64,000 nt of DNA from Takakia lepidozioides (taxonomy: Eukaryota > Streptophyta > Takakiopsida > Takakiales > Takakiaceae). The position numbers were made by a program, and so were the translations under genes. The stretch covers positions 66,630,756-66,694,755 of the forward strand of contig CM060731.1 of NCBI GenBank assembly GCA_030704615.1, read 5' to 3'. This document shows positions 1-11,278 of the stretch, in pieces. Position 1 is the first letter of the stretch, and every line of letters starts with the position of its first letter. The notes under the pieces are model-generated. The model had not been told where the DNA came from. It did no database searches and saw only the letters and a program-made list of their open reading frames with translations.

Positions 1-876
1 TATCACTAGGAGGTAGAGGACAAGTCTAGTTTCCAACATCTTTAACCATCCAATCCTTACTGGGATTAACTTTGATTTGAGTCAAATTAGGCTCATTAGG
101 TAGGAAAAAAAAACTCTTACACACAATGGCATTGGCCAATCTTCAAAAAAGAAATATATATATGAAGTAAGACCCCCCAATTTGGGGCTAACTCAGTTTT
201 TTTGACACATTTTTGCTGAATCATCTTGCCCAAGCTGCTTACATGGCAACCATGGTCAGGTTACGGAAAGGTATCCACCCTAAGAACGGCGGGCCCACAG
301 ACATCCCAATGCCCCATGAATGTATAGCAGCCACAGGTTTCACCACATGAGTGGCAAAACGGTCTCAAAACCCGCTAGGTACAAGGGCTAGAGTAGGAAA
401 TATGAGAGGGCTGCAGGCCAAAATATAGGTTGGGCTGGGAATTACCGGGCAGTGCCCGAAAATAGCCTAAAACATTTCCCAATTAGATTGAATTTTTTTC
501 TACAACAACATTTGCATGCAATGATGACATGGACCAGAGCGATTGAGAATTGGACGAAAGATGTGTCCTACGTAATTTTTGAAGCTCAAATTTTGGTCTG
601 CCCGCTTCAAATTGGGTTTTGAGACCCCCCAATTTGTGAGTACAAAGCAGCCCACACGAAAACAAGTCGGAAAAAAACGAAAATTTCAGGGAAGGTGTGG
701 CATCAAGTGAGGTACACAATTCCCAAGACTCTCATATGAGGTCGCCGAAAAAAAACACTCCCGGGATACCATGAAGACCCAATTGGGGTGACAGTACAAA
801 TGGATAAAACTGTCCCCAAGAGAAAAAACAAAATCTCATAGAACTAGATATATTAACAAAAAGAAATCCAACTATT

Positions 877-1071
877 CTAGTGAAGAAGGTCAAACAATAT
901 GAAAGATGATGGGACAAAGTGGGACCAGGTGTTGGGAGAATCCAAGACATTGGGTTTGTTGACATTGCCATAGTGACTCAAGATCAGACCCTCAAAAACA
1001 ACATCTCTCATAGTGAGGTCTAAATCATCTACCAAAAGCATGGGACGTTCACGCTTGACCATTCCTGCCAT
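877..1071 (-). other. Unidentified open frame, possible first exon
   Basis: A minus-strand frame starting MAGMVKRERPMLLVDDLDL runs about 64 residues to a stop at 877. Its composition looks protein-like, unlike neighbouring frames, but I recognise no family and see no convincing continuation. The flanks (1-876 and 1072-1600) are otherwise featureless, AT-rich sequence. It could be a first exon, a transposon scrap or chance. Confidence 0.2.
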
Positions 1072-1599
1072 AACGAAGAGCTTGGAAGAGAGAGCACAAA
1101 GAAAGAGCACAAAGAGAGAGCGAGTGAGATGAGAGACTTCCAGAAATGAAATGAGTTGTGAGAGAAGAGAGACAGCAGCCTACCTTTATATTCTTGAGAG
1201 GGGATGCTCGTTTGCTTGGTTGCTGCTCCTGCGGATGCTTGCAAGTTGATAGAGCTTTGAATGTGCATCAATACATGGAAGACAAACCGCCGGAAGAGTT
1301 GAAAGCAGGGCTGGTGGTGACAGCATGTGCAGAAGCAATTTCAAACTTGAGCATAAGTGCGCCGCACAGGAAACCTAGATGGAGGAACCTTTGCCCGACG
1401 CAAAATAGACAGAGCTTGACCCTTTTGTAGAGCAACATAAACTCGTTGTCTAAAGAATGTTACAAGAATAGATACGTTTGGGTTTCCAATGCTTTTGTTT
1501 TTCGCTGCGCGAGGGCACATATGCGAAAGAAGTCGTTGAACCGATGATCCAAACAATCGAAAATCTCGACTGTCAGATGGAATAATGTTTATGTGGGGT

Positions 1600-2130
1600 C
1601 ACGTTCCCGATGAACTCGAGGATGACGACAAACACACCGTTGTAATCCCAACATAGGACCCGTCGGGTATATCAGGGTCCCGGTATATAATATACCTTGG
1701 CCCACCAATTGCATGATACCCTGACCTGGGCCCTATTGGCCGGGTATTTAACTGCATCCTACCCAAACCGGACCCTACCTGATTCTCGCTGAGGCCGAGG
1801 CTGGTTTCACAACTCCAAGCCTCTAAGGATAGCTAGACCCTACCTGGTTTCTATCTGCCTCACAGGGTCCGAGTTTATCCCACATGGGCCCACAGTAGCC
1901 CACGACAACCCACCTATTGCATCTTTTTTCTATTGGACCACGCACTAATATGCTAAAAAATGAATTGCTTGCTCCTTTTTTCTATTGGACCACAAGTAAA
2001 TGTGTAAATGTGCCATTGTAATTGCCAAGTAATGTGCCATTTCTCTCTTTGATTAACCCTTAAGTGTCCGGGCCCATTTTCAAAACATGTTGTGAAAAAA
2101 GGACCCTGGCCCACTAAATCTTTTTTATCT
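1600..2130. other. Non-coding, GGTACC/GGGTATA-rich stretch, possible hAT relic
   Basis: This stretch has no credible frame. It is rich in GGGTATA/GGACCC words, resembling the interiors of the hAT-like segments near 33.6 kb and 62 kb, so it may be an old non-autonomous DNA transposon. No terminal repeat could be fixed. Confidence 0.2.
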
Positions 2131-2133
2131 TGA

Positions 2134-2312
2134 GCAGGTAGCCCAGTGGTTGGGTGTTTGTGCCTTGCCTGTACATAACCTGGGTGATCCTGGGGTCAAT
2201 CCTTCAACATGTTCCTTCAGACCGTCCATTGGGCCCTCGATGGCCTATGTGTTGAGCAGTAGGCTCTGTAAATTTACTGGACGTTACAGTATCTTTATCT
2301 TATCTTTTTTAT
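2134..2312 (+). repeat. tRNA-derived SINE, family 1, copy 1
   Basis: The copy begins GCAGGTAGCCCAGTGGTTGG, an A-box-like start. A B-box-like GGGTCAATCC follows about 50 bases later, then a conserved non-tRNA body ending near ACTGGACGTTA and a TTTATCTTATC tail. Two further copies lie at 41022 and 52394. A tRNA-like head, unrelated body and simple tail define a tRNA-derived SINE. The head does not fold as a functional tRNA by eye, so it is not called as a tRNA gene. Confidence 0.75.
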
Positions 2313-2534
2313 CTCCCAGATTTCCAAGTCCCTGTAAAAGTGACCGTTGAATTTACTACCCACCTACCCAAAATATGACCTCAAAAAATTTGAGCCGTAT
2401 CCAATTGCCAAATTAGAAGGTTATAATATGCAGATGTGCCCCAAAAAGAATCCTTCCTAAAATTGAAGAGCATAAAAAACCAAGAAATTTACCAAATTTG
2501 GGCAATGTTTCCCTTGCATTAAAATAGAATATTC

Positions 2535-2700
2535 TATCGTAAATTCCCAAATTTTTCATGGATGAAATCGCCAAACTTCTACAAGGAAAAAAAAAAGATA
2601 ATGAATGAATTCGCCAAATATGGATAATATAAATGGATGAAATATAGGAGGATGATTCTATCCAAATTTTCACTGGATGAACAGAATATATAGCTATTTC
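2535..2700 (-). repeat. Dispersed repeat with TTCATCCA motifs, copy 1
   Basis: Its reverse complement matches 54735-54895 closely, sharing TTCTGTTCATCCA near one end and TTTGGCGATTTCATCCATGA near the other. It has no coding capacity and probably belongs to a non-autonomous transposon family. Confidence 0.6.
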
Positions 2701-5370
2701 TTGTAATCACTCGTGCTATTTTTCAAATTTAACAAAAAAATCACTATATCCAGGGCTTTTGTTCTAAGAAAGTCCAAATTCCTGAGGCTCTCCGGGCATC
2801 TATTACGTTCATAATTAATGCACCTAACATTGATTATGAGTGTGATTTAGGCTGAGCTGTGGATAAGTTCACAAGTGAGTGAGCACTGAGTAGTTGGGTC
2901 GTTTATAAAGCTTTATGGCAGAGTTTCCTACGTTGTGGTGTGTGGGATTCTATTCCTTTGACTGGTTTATAACACAATGGAAAGACATATGGGGCCTAGT
3001 GCTCTCAGTCTAGACCAAGATTTCAAACGAGCAGTTACGTGACTCCACCAACTCGTATATTCTGACAATGCCTTCACCAGGTAATATCATATGACGAGAA
3101 CATACCTCGGGCACGATGGCTCTGGCAGAGGGCCAGTTCACCGCTTGCTCAACAATGACAACTAGCAGTGTCTATGTTTCCTACGTCGAAGGCATTTTAA
3201 AATTCCGAAGCATACGTCTGTTATATATCCCCATAGTACCGTCAGCACAATCCAACTGCCCATGTGGAGGATTCCATCGGCCTGCCAAGAATCCTGTTTT
3301 AGCGGTTGCAATCATGTTTTCGATGGCAGTAGTCCATCATTACCAGGGGGGCTTGACAGACACTATCTCACTCTTGTCATGAGCTTGGTTGATAGTTTAG
3401 AAGATGAGGATGGAGAGAGATGTGGACGGAGGGGGGGAGTAGAGAGATATTTTGTTGATTGTTGGTTGTTTTTGTTCATATCTCCTCTAGCTGTTCTATG
3501 ATGGTCTTGACTGTAAAAGTCCAGACTAAAATTATTAATAGTTTAAATGTGCAAATATTCTAGACAAATCTAAAGTCGAAAAAGTGTTGCAATGTTGAGC
3601 AACGGGTTGTTAAGGATAGAATTTGGTAAGGTATGCAATTAATGGTACGACCCAGATTTTTGCTTGTACCCACTGACCCTTCCTCCTCTTCTTTTCAAGG
3701 GCGCTTGCACAAACTACATGAACCGCTCGTAGCATACGATAAGAACGGAAAGGGGTACAGATGCTTGTTACACGCTATACATTTGAAACGCTCATTGTTA
3801 GTCTAGTCCAAGCTTGACAGTTTAGAGAGGATCACTCATTGTTCACTTGACCTAACATAATTTCCTCCGCTCAGTCAGATTGAATTGAAAACTAGTTGGG
3901 GAATTGTTCAGATGCATCAAAGCTGGTGTAAGCATGTCTGCTCAAACATCCCTCTTTAACTGTCACTCCATTCATTTCGAATTAAGTAAATTTCTGAGAA
4001 AAATTTAGTGGTCACTTTCACAGTAATGTCTTTCCAGTATCACAGATACAATGTTCGTTTCGACTGCAAGCCAGGTGCAGCACAGTTCAATGGCAAATGA
4101 TAGTTCACAATTTACATATTCACTGTATCATAAGGTACTATGAATTGTCACAGCAGTGGACAGCCAATACATTGCAGTGAGAAATTTGCAGTTCAGAAGA
4201 TACGTCGATGCTACGGCAAAAAATTTAAGCCATGTTATGACAGAGCATGAAAGTAGCATGAGATAGTCAATTATCAACAACCCAATCTTGGGGAAAAATT
4301 AAGGTACGAAGTTTGGATTGAAAACATGACAAACAATGTCTTGAAAAAATGCCACCTTTTCCTCAGAACTGTTAACCAAGTTTAAAGACTTGTAGATTTA
4401 TGATCTCATCAAGCTGCGAAAATACATGAAAGGCTGATTGACTAAGCCACTCTAGATCCCAGAGCCCGCTCACTTTCAAATGCCGCCAGCAGATAGATTG
4501 AACTCTTACGACAATAAATGCAGGAAGCTTAAGAGTAAGGACACTCCAACTGTGCACACGAGAACATCACAGATTTTCAAATGTAACAGAACAGAACATC
4601 AAGGCTTCTCACTTACTTTGGGGAGGTTGGAAGTATCTCAAATGTTTAAAACCTGAACACATTCAACTAGCTGGACCTGAAAGGTGACCCTGCATATAAA
4701 TGGTAAGGCTGCAGATCTTTGGGAGCTTCTAGTGGCTACGTCTCGAGCTTGGAAAGCAGACTTTAACCAGTGTCACTACAATTGATGCACACGAAAAGCT
4801 GAGATGGGGAGCGGCCACACTGCGTGAATGTAGGTCATAACCTTATGTTCGGGCTGCTCTAGTGAAATTTGCAGTAGATAGGGCTGGAGTAGTCCTGTTT
4901 GAAGTGAACACGAGTTAGTCCAGTGTCGACATATATCGCTCTTATGGCATCTAAGCCGCCTCGAGTAATACAGCCATGGATGTTCCTGCACTACTTAGCC
5001 AATCATTAGATATCGAGAACCAGAAAAATCTGACCTTTAGATCACAATTCCAACTAAGGACTCTCTACTGTGACGTCACTATACAAAAAGAAAATTTCTA
5101 CGAGAACACAACGGCATCTTCTCCACAACGTGTTGCAGAAACTACTAGCACAACCTGGATGCATCCTTCGACATACTACATATGTTTGCAGCCTGGTATC
5201 ATGAACACGATCCTCCGGACACTGTTTCTTTGGCTTGTATAAGAAATGGCAGATGCCGTCAACAATGCAGAACAAATTCATCTTCACCGGGAACCTAAAT
5301 GAACACCAGCGACTTGTACCGGTCAGCATCACAGAGAACATCAATCCTACATTACATGTACACAACGGAT
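2701..5370. other. No gene recognised
   Basis: Frames here are short and read as chance. No domain, RNA gene or clear repeat was found. Confidence 0.4.
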
Positions 5371-5377
5371 AGCACAG

Positions 5378-5545
5378 ACACAGGGAGCTCCCTTCAGTCC
5401 AAGACAAACCAAATCGAAGAGTGGTCGGCTCCCGCATCAAGCACTCGGCTGGGGTATCAAGAACAGCCTTGGATACAGCAGCCGGATGCGTGAGTCGGCA
5501 GATGGGCACACTTCGCTTTAGTCAGGATTGAACTGAGTAGAGCTC
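5378..5545 (+). repeat. Dispersed repeat, copy 1 (inverted partner at 37.1 kb)
   Basis: The segment begins near GGGAGCTCCCTTCAGTCCAA and contains GGTCGGCTCCCGCATCA and GGATGCGTGAGTCGGCAG. The reverse complement of 37075-37262 carries the same blocks in the same order with similar spacing. The overlapping 151-residue minus frame (5054-5509) shows no family resemblance and is treated as chance. Confidence 0.6.
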
Positions 5546-6424
5546 CCGCTGGCAGTACTACTTCTAAGTCACTAAATCCCGTGTGAGCGTACCTGGAACC
5601 AACACCCACCAAACACCTTGGTACAGAGAGTGCGTCGTCGCACCTCAGGACCCATGGGGAAGTGCTGAATGACAAGACAGACCTTGGCCAGCAGGTCTAT
5701 GGAGCAGCACGTGAACTCCACCTGGTGAGGGCATCGACTAGGAGGACCCCGGCCAGATCTAAGAAGGCAATCCCACAGAAGATAGAGGAAGGGTGCGGAA
5801 GAGTTCGTGAATGAGGAGAGAGAAGTGGACTGTCTTACTCAGCGGTGAGGTACGAGCTTTATACTTGTCGCGGTGTGAAGGATGACCACCCAATAATCCT
5901 TTATCGTTTTTTCCCAGATATCCTTGAGGAATCTATGATAGTTCCAGGCTGGTTCCATTCCATCCGGGTTTCTCTGCTAGGAAAGATCATAGAAGGCAGG
6001 TGGGTAGTTGTGTGCCACATGGCACAAAGGATATGTAGGTGAATTTGAACCCACGACACCCTCCTCATCTCACTTAGAGAGGCTCCAGCGTTGCATTGCT
6101 TTGCTTTTGTGCGAGTACCAGCAGCATTGATGAAAAGGCGGAATAAAACTTAATGGAATGAATGAAGGACAAAAGCGCGAGCATGAACAGGAACTACAAC
6201 TCTGGCGTTTGTACTCTCCAAATCCTACAGAGAATCTGCAGCAGACTGCACAGTGCAAGTGGAAAGGGGGGGATCCACCTGCCCTTTCTTTTTGACGCCC
6301 TTTCGACATTCCTCCCATGGCAGGGCCTCTAAATCTTTTGTGAAGGGCACTCACGTGCCTTTTTCAGTGATCCTTTTAATTTTATCTATTTTTTATTATT
6401 ATTTTTTGGCTCTCTTGCAGACAG
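5546..6424. other. Non-coding; weak B-box-like site
   Basis: No gene was found. A minus-strand GTGGGTTCAAATTCACC near 6030-6050 resembles a tRNA B box and could be the eroded head of a SINE, but no A box is convincing. Confidence 0.25.
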
Positions 6425-6560
6425 AATATGTGCGGAGACATGCAAGTCAATGGAGAAAATGTGGTCAAAGTACCTTACACAGTGTCAAGGCGCTGATTGG
6501 TGATTGGTGTGTTGTGCTGAGTCATGCTCCCTAGTCGTAGCTTCCTCTTTAGTTGTGCCA
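6425..6560 (+). repeat. Dispersed repeat, copy 1 (inverted partner at 52.3 kb)
   Basis: This shares blocks such as GAGAAAATGTGGTCAAAGTA and GATTGGTGTGTTGTGCTGAG with the reverse complement of 52255-52385. A preceding pyrimidine-rich CTCTTGCAG could be a splice acceptor, so both copies may derive from an exon of a mobile element or captured gene. No family is recognised. Confidence 0.5.
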
Positions 6561-6599
6561 AACCAAAGGAGAGAGCCAATTGTGGTGTGAGGCTTGTTT

Positions 6600-6990
6600 A
6601 AAATAGCGGGATAGAGGGAGAAGAACTTCTAGTTAGGTCGTTCATAAATCCATTCCACTGGATTTACTTTCAAATATTGTGGTTTGAAAAGACTTACAAC
6701 CCACACTTGCAAGATTTGCTCGAATCCCAACCCAAATTTTCGTTGACGTCCGGAGTTCAGACCAGAGTTGGGCAAGTATGGTTTTTCTGTTTGTCAATAA
6801 CAGACAAGACAACATATCATCGGCTCTGTTTCTTCGTCCTCTAATCTTTGGCCGCCTTCTCTGAAATGGTTGGTTCGAGGAACCCCCTCCAAGGCTGAAA
6901 TGTTGGTTCAAAGGCGTGGCAGTCCATTTGGGATGTTTGGCTTCGCATGAGGTCTCATGTACGAAGGTAGGGCAACACTGCTGCATCTTC
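6600..6990 (-). mobile_element. 3' end/LTR-like part of the minus gypsy remnant
   Basis: Downstream of the RNase H domain (minus strand) the frame becomes Q/R/S-rich and then non-coding, as expected towards the 3' end of a gypsy element. Integrase is absent here, so this end is deleted. The LTR assignment rests on position only. Confidence 0.3.
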
Positions 6991-6999
6991 ACACACATC

Positions 7000-7640
7000 A
7001 TTAGCACCACCAAGCTCCTCACTGATCTCCGGATCGTCATGCACACCATCTACATGACCAATCCTATGGGATGGACCAACTTGAGCTCCCATTGCTAGGA
7101 TGCACAAAAAGGCAGATGCCTGCCATCCTGGCACCATCTCCTCATCCGTCTCACCGTGCCACCGAGCTCCAGTATCATTATGCTCGCTCATGCATGGATT
7201 ACAACTCAACCCATCTGCATCCCAATTGATTATACCGGCTCGATGCACCACCTGGAAGTCGTACTCTTGAAGCATAAGTGCCCACCGTGCAAGCTTCCCT
7301 GTAAGCTTGTCTGACTCCATCAACCACTTCAATGGTTGGTGATCCGTGACAAAGTTGAAGAGGTTGTCATAGAGGTAGCATCTGAAATGTGCCACTGCCC
7401 ATACCGCAACTAGACACTCCCCTTCATATGAGCTATACTTCGTCTCAGCATCATTGTTCGAGCGGCTGGCATAAGCTACTACGAACTCTCTTCCCTCGTC
7501 ATCAACCTGTGTGAGCACTGCTCCAATTCACAGTATACTCCAATCTGTATGTAGCTGGAAAGGCCGCCCCCGAATAGGCCGCCTCAGAATAGGTGCAGAA
7601 GTCAATTGAGCCTTGAGTTCCTCAAAGGCTTCATCATTGC
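7000..7640 (-). pseudogene. Ty3/gypsy RNase H domain (broken)
   Basis: Minus-strand translation reads from TSAPILRRPIRGRPFQLHTD through AYASRSNNDAETKYSSYEGE and TDHQPLKWLM to HRAGIINWDADGLS, the order of acidic residues and the HQPL block typical of gypsy RNase H. The domain removes template RNA during reverse transcription. An in-frame stop lies near 7533, just after the first catalytic-region aspartate. It is separated from the RT part by about 1 kb of foreign sequence, so the element is dead. Confidence 0.85.
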
Positions 7641-7677
7641 ACCATCATCAGGTGTAACCTTTCCACCCCCCCCCCCC

Positions 7678-7830
7678 CCCCCTGGTTTTCGCATAATTTG
7701 TCAAATGGTGTTTTGTTTTGCATCCTGGAAAAATCATCAATAACGGTCAAAAAATATTTTGCACCTCCATGAGATTCAGTAGATATAAGTCCGCATAGAT
7801 CTGTATGGGATAAATGCACAGATGGGTGGA
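7678..7830 (-). pseudogene. Ty1/copia integrase scrap
   Basis: About 45 residues on the minus strand include HTDLCGLISTESHGGAKYFL followed by TVIDDFSRM, the start of a copia-type integrase core. The scrap ends in a run of C at 7664-7683. It lies inside gypsy sequence and must be a nested insertion or rearrangement remnant. Confidence 0.7.
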
Positions 7831-7861
7831 CCAAAAACTGTGTAACAATGTTTCCCCCATC

Positions 7862-8085
7862 ATTTGATTATAGGTCTCCAAAGCCTCCATACCATGTCCT
7901 GGCGCAATTCCAGCATTCTTACTATTGATATGGACCTCTTTGCCCATCTCCAGAGCTGCCAAGCTGGTACAAGCATTGAGAATGCAGACAAGTGTGACCT
8001 TGTCAGGGGTTACCTCTTCATTTATCGATGGTGCATAGACCTCCAAAGCCTTCTTACCACACCCATAGTGGGCATATTCTAAGCC
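7862..8085 (-). pseudogene. Pentatricopeptide-repeat-like fragment
   Basis: Minus-strand translation contains YAHYGCGKKALEVYA, then PDKVTLVCILNACTSLAALE and GHGMEALETYNQMM, resembling PPR motifs (PD-VT-..-LNAC-SLAAL). PPR proteins bind organellar RNA. This is only a fragment without start or C-terminus, wedged between the RT and RNase H parts of a gypsy element. It probably represents host gene sequence captured or juxtaposed by transposon rearrangement. Confidence 0.6.
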
Positions 8086-8511
8086 GCTGCTCATTGTATC
8101 AACATGGATTACCCACAAGTAAATCTGCCCAGGCCCACCTCTCCAATAGCCTTCCACTGGAGAGGTGTGCTCAGTTAAACCAGATCTTCGAAGTGTAGGG
8201 TTGGTGCTCGCTCCCACGATTGTTGCAGTGAAAGTAGTTATAATGGCAGGTGGTAGCACCAACCATTGCATCAGTGTCGTTGCATCAGGCGCATTCAGAG
8301 TGGGGTGATTGGGAGATGAATCCCACCTTAACGAATCTGGCTCTGGGAGTAGATTGTAGAGCATAGTGGACTTGGAAATCACCTCCCTCCAGTTTATTGT
8401 CGTGTGGTCCTTAGGTGCAAACACACTAGAACTCAGATAATGCAGCCGAGGCTGCTGCTTCTGTTGAGGAAATATGAGTGGTTCAACTAAAGGAACTATG
8501 CTAAAGCTTTC

Positions 8512-8620
8512 ATGGGGTTGACAAACTACTATCGACGGTTTGTCAAGGGATTTAGCAGCATTGCAAAGGCTCTTACCAAGTTGACCAAGGTGGATTAGGA
8601 GTGGCAGTGGGAGGAGGAGC
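8512..8620 (+). pseudogene. Opposite-strand gypsy RT/RNase H linker fragment
   Basis: On the plus strand the translation MGLTNYYRRFVKGFSSIAKA followed by LTKLTKVD, a stop and EWQW is the RT thumb/connection block of gypsy polymerases. The adjoining RT sequence is on the minus strand, so a piece has been inverted or two elements abut. Confidence 0.75.
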
Positions 8621-8629
8621 CACGAACTC

Positions 8630-9401
8630 TGCTAACATCTATGGGGCGTGGAATGCGTGCAATGGCCTCCACCTTTGTCTTTTGAACACCCAATCCTCCA
8701 GGGTATATCATGTGGCCCAGCTACTCAATCTGGTTGTGGAAGAACTTGCACTTCCTAGGGTGCAATTTCAACCCATGCGCTCTCAAGCGCTCAAACACCA
8801 TCTGAAGGTGTCTCTCATGCTCCTCAACCGTAGCACTAAAGACGACGATGTAATCAATGTAACACCGGGCAAAGTCTAGCCCTGCAAGAATCCTATCCAT
8901 AATCCTCTGAAACTCTGCAGAAGCATTCTTCAACCCAAACGGTAGGAACCGCCATTGGTACAAGCAATCCTTCACATGTTGGTCAATCCCCCAGAATGCC
9001 GTCTTTTGCTTGTCAGCCTCTTTGATTGGCAACTGGTGGTAACCGGATCGCAAGTCCAATGTGCTAAACACCTTTGCATGCCCAATGGCATCAAAGATCT
9101 CCTCTGGAGTTGGCATGGCATATCTATCGGACTTAGTATGACGATTCACAGGACGGTAGTCCCCACAAATCCTTCTTTATGTCCAATTGTCATAGATATC
9201 CTTTTTAACCGGCATTACCGTTGCCGAGGCATACTCCTCGCCTGACAACTCCACCAATCCAGCTTCGAACAGCTCTATAGTCCGTGACTGGATCAATGAC
9301 CTTTCCATGTCACTATACCGGTAGGGCTTTCGCAAAATTGGCAGGTCACTTGCCAAATCAATACGAATCTCCTGGCCCTTCAAACTCCCCAAATCCTTCA
9401 A
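8630..9401 (-). pseudogene. Ty3/gypsy reverse transcriptase (broken)
   Basis: The minus-strand reading contains KPYRYSDMERSLIQSRTIEL, GDYRPVNRHTKSDRYAMP, FSTLDLRSGYHQLPI, LPFGLKNASAEFQRIMDRIL and then YIDYIVVFS. These are RT fingers/palm motifs in normal order. The catalytic YIDD box reads YIDY, losing one essential aspartate, and a TAA stop near 9177 interrupts the frame. The copy cannot encode an active polymerase. Confidence 0.9.
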
Positions 9402-9794
9402 ACCGAAGGCAAAGCAATTTCTATAACCCTTTAGAAATCGCTGGATCCTCCGTCTCTCTCCTCCGGTGTCTGTAGGTCCAACATCTGGTTCCTAGTTGTC
9501 CTTAGTGACTGCAACCTTGGGTACACCAGGCTTGGAGGTAAGAGACGCATCCTTTGGTTGCTAGATAGCAACCTCTTGGGCCTTATCCACCCACCCTGAC
9601 TGTGGCGTAGCCTCCACTTGCTTTGCCATAGCCACCTTGAGAACATCCTCTAGGGAAGAAACATTCTCAACCTCTTCAAAAACATTGGTCACCTTGGCCT
9701 CCAACTGATCATCAGTGTATGGCTCTCCTCACTCCTCATATTGCTGCTTGAGATATCCAAGGACTCTCTCTTTCCGCATCTCACCCCACATCTG
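9402..9794 (-). mobile_element. Gypsy pol linker between DNA methyltransferase and RT
   Basis: The spacer joins the methyltransferase part to the RT on the minus strand. It contains several stops and frame changes and no recognised motif. Confidence 0.45.
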
Positions 9795-10955
9795 TCATGG
9801 ATGTTTGCACCTCATGATCATGTACTCGCTCCTACTCACTGCCTCAACCGTCCCGGTTCGCAGAGGGGATGCAATACCAAATGGGAATGCAGAAGTAGCC
9901 ACCAATGTCTGCAACCTCTGTTTCTCAGCCATGCACAAGCCAATGACCCATGTCAAGCAATTTAGATCCATTGCTTGACCCAACACTTGTCAGCGTGATG
10001 CCTCTGACACATCTGACACAGCTGTAGTGCCCGTGGCAAATCCCATTGCCCACTCTCGCTCATCCGCATTGGGCTCTACCAATTGCTGTAGCACACTGTC
10101 CCAAATCAACGCAGGACCATTGTCTCGAAAAGCATGAGACGAGGGAAAGCTCATGAGCGTAGGCAAGGCTGCACGTGGCTGCCCCACTCGATTGACCACT
10201 GCTAGAGGTGGATGGTCATCATGGCACACCCTTTGTGGTTGCCTCCCTTGGTCCAAAATGCCCTGATTGGGTTCTGTCCGCCATAGGCCGCTCCACCCGC
10301 TTTTCCTTTTGAAGCACCGGGTGCCGCCTTGATTGCTGAAGGTCCGCCGTTGAATGGAATCGTATGCTCTCTTGAGCAGCTCTGGTGGTGCAAGATTGGT
10401 CCACCATAATCGAGGTCGATGCGCGCGTGATCCCACCGCTACTGCGTCCAATAGCACCGCCGATCCAATCCAAGACCGCACTTGATGCACACTGGCCATA
10501 ACCCTGGCCCGAGAGTCCCCCATAAGAGGAACATTCTCCAAGATATAGGCTAGAGGTTGCATTTGCCTCGTCTATAGGTCACGCAACACTCTCAACATCT
10601 CCCAAAATAAATGCGATCGTGCATCATGCAAGCCATTCCCATGACCTGCGGGAGAGTGTCTTTGGCAAGGCCATCTAGCTATCACCAAGTCAATGGCACC
10701 ATGCCGGTCCAAATCATCCACCCCCAGCAAGGTAATGTCTGCTGGCAAGGCTTTTTGATACCCTTGAATTGCTAAGAGAGGCAACAACTCAGGATACCGG
10801 TGTGTGAGCAAGGCAATGTGACACATAGAAATACGCCGAGTTATCTCATCCTTCTCCACATACAAATACTTGCGTACTTTAATCCCTGCTTGCAACACTC
10901 CTGCAAGCCCAGTGCTCATGCCTCCAAACAGGTCTAGCAAACAAATCCCTGAGTC
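9795..10955 (-). pseudogene. Retrotransposon-encoded cytosine-5 DNA methyltransferase (broken)
   Basis: This lies in gypsy pol between the protease and RT parts. Minus-strand motifs occur in canonical order: motif I LLDLFGGMSTGLAGVLQAGI; motif II-like YLYVEKDE; motif IV ARWPCQRHSPAGHGNGLHD followed by ARSHLFWEMLR; motif VI YILENVPL; motif VIII RAHRPRLWWTNL; and a motif IX/X-like end, EREWAMGFATGTTA through LGQAMDLNCLTW. The catalytic PC pair and ENV are present. The frame is broken by TAG at about 10572 and TGA at about 9990. Retrotransposon DNMTs are established for charophytes and dinoflagellates; an active relative would methylate cytosine in DNA. Confidence 0.85.
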
Positions 10956-10964
10956 AGGTGGTTG

Positions 10965-11278
10965 TCAGGTAATGGGCAATGTGTCTAAAGGAGCTAACTG
11001 AGGAGGTCCAGGTGATGTCACTGAACTCCCCTCACTCACCAATGGATAGGCCTCCTGCCATGCTTGGTGCACACACTCGCCTGCTATTCGATGCAAATTC
11101 CCAACTGTACTCCACAGTGGAATATGAACAGGCACATAAGGAAGCAAATCAGCCTTGTATGCCAATCGTTTGTCCTCATCAGATGGTGGCCTATCATCTG
11201 CATGGCTATTACCCTCCAAGAGCTCACCACCCCTGAGAATGCAGCCAATGTGGGCATCATGTTCCTATGATCCACCGC
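10965..11278 (-). pseudogene. Gypsy protease C-terminal/linker region
   Basis: This matches the plus-strand copy at 27365-27640 over its whole length, including the translated blocks GNSHADDRPP and SSVTSPGPPQLAP. It therefore marks the protease-to-methyltransferase junction of the same family. A TGA at about 10965 separates it from the methyltransferase, in the same frame. Homology stops at 11278, where LTR-like sequence of opposite orientation begins. Confidence 0.75.

Noticed and set aside
5054-5509. 151-residue minus frame as a gene
   Set aside because: No family resemblance, unusual Cys-rich composition, and it overlaps a dispersed repeat.
7664-7683. C runs at 7664-7683 and 62656-62669 as regulatory elements
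   Set aside because: Simple homopolymers in degraded repeat DNA; lengths may also be unreliable.
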